59,712 bases of DNA, taken from the NCBI GenBank assembly GCA_905182355.1, contig CAJJBH010000036.1:1-59712 (forward strand), given 5' to 3'. Positions 58,044 through 59,712 of this stretch are shown here, piece by piece. Numbering within the stretch: the stretch's first letter is position 1; each line of letters opens with the position of its first letter. The notes under the pieces were generated by a model. That model had not been told where the DNA came from. It searched no databases and was given only the letters and a program-made list of their open reading frames with translations. The DNA is from an uncultured Paracoccaceae bacterium (GTDB lineage: Bacteria; Pseudomonadota; Alphaproteobacteria; Rhodobacterales; Rhodobacteraceae). The position numbers and the translations under genes were made by a program.

Positions 58044-59384
58044 ATGACCTTTCAACGTGTCTTGCCGCGCTCGTCAATAGTTGCCGTATTTATGGCACTG
58101 CTTATAGTGTTGACAGCTGGCCCCGTTTGCGCGCTTGGATTGTTGCGTGATGCGGATGCGGAATATGCGCTGCAACAGATTGCCGCGCCCGTTTTGAAAG
58201 CTGCAGGCCTTAGCCCGACACGGGTCAAAATCCTGATTGTGAATGACAGCGCCCTTAACGCCTTTGTCGTTGGCAACGATGCAATCTTCATCAACTACGG
58301 GCTGATCAATAAAACGACACGTTCTGATATGCTGCAAGGGATCATTGCACACGAAGCTGCGCATATCACCAACGGACATATCACACGCCGCCTGACCAAT
58401 ATGGATTCGTCGCGTACAATTGCGGGGCTTGGTCTGGCACTGGCAGTCGCAGCAGCAGCGGCTGGTGCGGGCGACGGTGCTATTGGTATAGCACTTGGCA
58501 CCCAAAGCGCGGCGCAACGTGCTTTTTTCAAACATACACGATCCGAGGAAGCATCCGCAGACCAATCTGGCGTACGCTACCTACGGTCCGCAAATATCAG
58601 CACAAAAGGTATGTTAGATGTGCTTGAGATATTTCGCGGCCAAGAACTGTTGGCCGAAACCCGCCAAGACCCATATTTGCGCAGCCACCCTTTATCACGT
58701 GACCGCATCCGAAACCTGCAAGGGTACACGGCATCGGACAAAGGTCCTGTAAAAAGTGACGCTGACTATTGGTTTGCGCGGGTTAAAGGTAAGATCAGTG
58801 CCTTCACACGTGCACCAAAATGGACTCTACGCCGCGTTGGTGAAAGCGGTTATAAAGACGTGGAACTGTTACGTGAAGCAGTGGCCCAACATCGAAATTC
58901 ACAAACGAAGAAGGCCTTAAAAGCAATTGACGGTGCCATTGCGCTACGGCCCAAAGACCCGTTCTTTCACGATCAACGTGGGCAAATACTGATTGAGACA
59001 CGAAACTTCGCCGCAGCAACAAATGCCTATGCACGTGCTGTCAATCTCGCCCCGCGCAATTCATTGCTATTGGCGGGATACGGCCGCGCCCTTCTTGCCT
59101 CTGGCAACGTCTCAAAAGCACGAACTGTTCTGGAAAAATCTCGCGCCATTGATTTTCGCGACGGTAGCATGCTGCGCGACCTTGCCGTTGCGTATGCCAA
59201 ATCGAAACAACCAGGTATGGCCGCCCTTGTAACAGCAGAGCGGTATGCCCTTGCCGGACGAATGGCGGATGCAAAAATCCACTCAAAACGTGCGTCGGGC
59301 CTGCTGGCGCGTGGTTCCGGCCCTTGGCAACGCGCACAAGATGTGTTGATTGCTGCTGAACGTGCTACCAAAAAAAGGAAATAA
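58044..59384 (+). CDS. M48-family metalloprotease with TPR repeats (BepA-like)
   Basis: A 446-residue exported protease. A signal sequence or anchor (about 10-30) is followed by an M48 domain with the zinc motif HEAAH (His103, Glu104, His107) and the third ligand in SEEASADQSG. From about residue 280 there are TPR-like helical pairs (ALKAIDGAIALRP, AATNAYARAVNLAP, KARTVLEKSRAI). E. coli BepA of the same architecture degrades or matures LptD/BAM clients, so outer-membrane quality control is likely. The DsbA-like gene starts three bases after its stop. Confidence 0.88.
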   Translation: MTFQRVLPRSSIVAVFMALLIVLTAGPVCALGLLRDADAEYALQQIAAPVLKAAGLSPTRVKILIVNDSALNAFVVGNDAIFINYGLINKTTRSDMLQGIIAHEAAHITNGHITRRLTNMDSSRTIAGLGLALAVAAAAAGAGDGAIGIALGTQSAAQRAFFKHTRSEEASADQSGVRYLRSANISTKGMLDVLEIFRGQELLAETRQDPYLRSHPLSRDRIRNLQGYTASDKGPVKSDADYWFARVKGKISAFTRAPKWTLRRVGESGYKDVELLREAVAQHRNSQTKKALKAIDGAIALRPKDPFFHDQRGQILIETRNFAAATNAYARAVNLAPRNSLLLAGYGRALLASGNVSKARTVLEKSRAIDFRDGSMLRDLAVAYAKSKQPGMAALVTAERYALAGRMADAKIHSKRASGLLARGSGPWQRAQDVLIAAERATKKRK

Positions 59385-59387
59385 CCC

Positions 59388-59712
59388 ATGCGTTTTTCAC
59401 GACTGTTTTCCATTGCAGCCTTAGCCTGCGCTGTGGCGTTGCCCGTGCAAGCCTTAGATCTACAAAACATAACACCAGAAGAACGTGCGATTTTTCGCGA
59501 AGAAGTCCGCGCATATCTGATGGATCAACCCCAAGTCATCATGGATGCAGTCAATCAATTAGAAGAACGCCAAGAACAACAAGCAGCCCAAGCTGACCTG
59601 TCTCTTGTCAGCGACAATGCTGATGCCCTGTTTAATGACGGGTATTCATATGTTGGTGGAAATCCAGATGGCGACATCACATTGGTCGAATTTTCGGATT
59701 ACCGCTGTGGCT
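59388..59712 (+). CDS. DsbA-family disulfide protein, partial (3' end beyond window)
   Basis: The first 108 residues of an exported thioredoxin-fold protein. The signal peptide ends at VQA-LD, and the helical N-terminal stalk (TPEERAIFREEVRAYLMDQP, EERQEQQAAQ) is typical of ScsC/Com1-like proteins. The sheet then begins ITLVEFSDYRCG; the redox CxxC is cut by the window edge one residue after its first cysteine. AAGGAAA precedes the ATG. Coupled to the M48 protease gene, consistent with envelope protein folding. Confidence 0.85.
   Translation, partial: MRFSRLFSIAALACAVALPVQALDLQNITPEERAIFREEVRAYLMDQPQVIMDAVNQLEERQEQQAAQADLSLVSDNADALFNDGYSYVGGNPDGDITLVEFSDYRCG

Overview
The window looks like chromosomal DNA of a marine alphaproteobacterium of the Roseobacter group (Rhodobacterales). 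I infer this from gene content: a 2,3-dihydroxypropane-1-sulfonate (DHPS) catabolic cluster, a DmdB-like acyl-CoA ligase, a CckA-type hybrid kinase, a COX15-type heme A synthase, a magnesium-type HemB and a zwf-pgl-pgi operon. Base composition is moderate (about half G+C by eye). I see no phage, insertion sequence, plasmid or CRISPR signature; it reads as core genome with a few catabolic clusters.

Layout. 0.3-4.5 kb: hpsN-hpsO-hpsP-comD-comE, a tightly coupled organosulfonate operon ending in a hairpin. 4.6-7.5 kb: a frameshifted sulfotransferase-like gene convergent with a cckA gene broken by three homopolymer frameshifts. 7.6-10.3 kb: guaB-rsmB, leftward. 10.5-13.6 kb: a corrinoid-activation ferredoxin/ATPase (RACo-like), a methyltransferase and tRNA-Gly(CCC). 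13.6-19.2 kb: DmdB-like ligase and zwf-pgl-pgi, all leftward. 19.3-23.5 kb: an uncharacterised radical SAM protein, a tiny secreted protein and gyrA with a strong terminator. 23.5-29.7 kb: trmJ-ctaA-M32 carboxypeptidase (leftward), a ThiE-like protein, and a divergent HupE/UreJ-DUF4198 pair whose start codons interlock. 29.7-34.3 kb: psuK-psuG, a DUF502 protein, a patatin pseudogene and bdhA, followed by a structured leftward candidate small RNA. 34.4-41.3 kb: orphan YejA-like binding protein, aquaporin, XRE-cupin regulator divergent from an AMP ligase, FrnE-like protein, MFS exporter. 41.3-46.5 kb: mfd, a membrane protein, hemB. 46.6-48.5 kb: YSC84-like lipoprotein and two broken genes. 48.6-59.7 kb: penicillin-acylase-family enzyme, rRNA pseudouridine synthase, prfB, mrcA, amiC, an aminotransferase, an M48 protease with TPRs, and a DsbA-family gene cut by the window end.

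Function. The most coherent catabolic unit is the sulfonate operon: HpsO/HpsP interconvert DHPS enantiomers, HpsN oxidises DHPS to sulfolactate, and ComDE decarboxylates sulfopyruvate. The sulfolactate-to-sulfopyruvate step and the C-S cleaving enzyme are not in the window. A cell-envelope group (PBP1a, AmiC, M48 protease, DsbA-like protein) fills the right end.

Five genes are broken (sulfotransferase-like, cckA, patatin, a small membrane protein, a 3-hydroxyisobutyrate-dehydrogenase-like gene), although long genes such as gyrA, mfd and mrcA are intact. The cckA case stands out because the kinase also carries an Asp-to-Asn change in its ATP-binding G1 box, which argues for real decay and not only for homopolymer sequencing error. 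The most original candidate is the three-hairpin RNA at about 34.25-34.39 kb.
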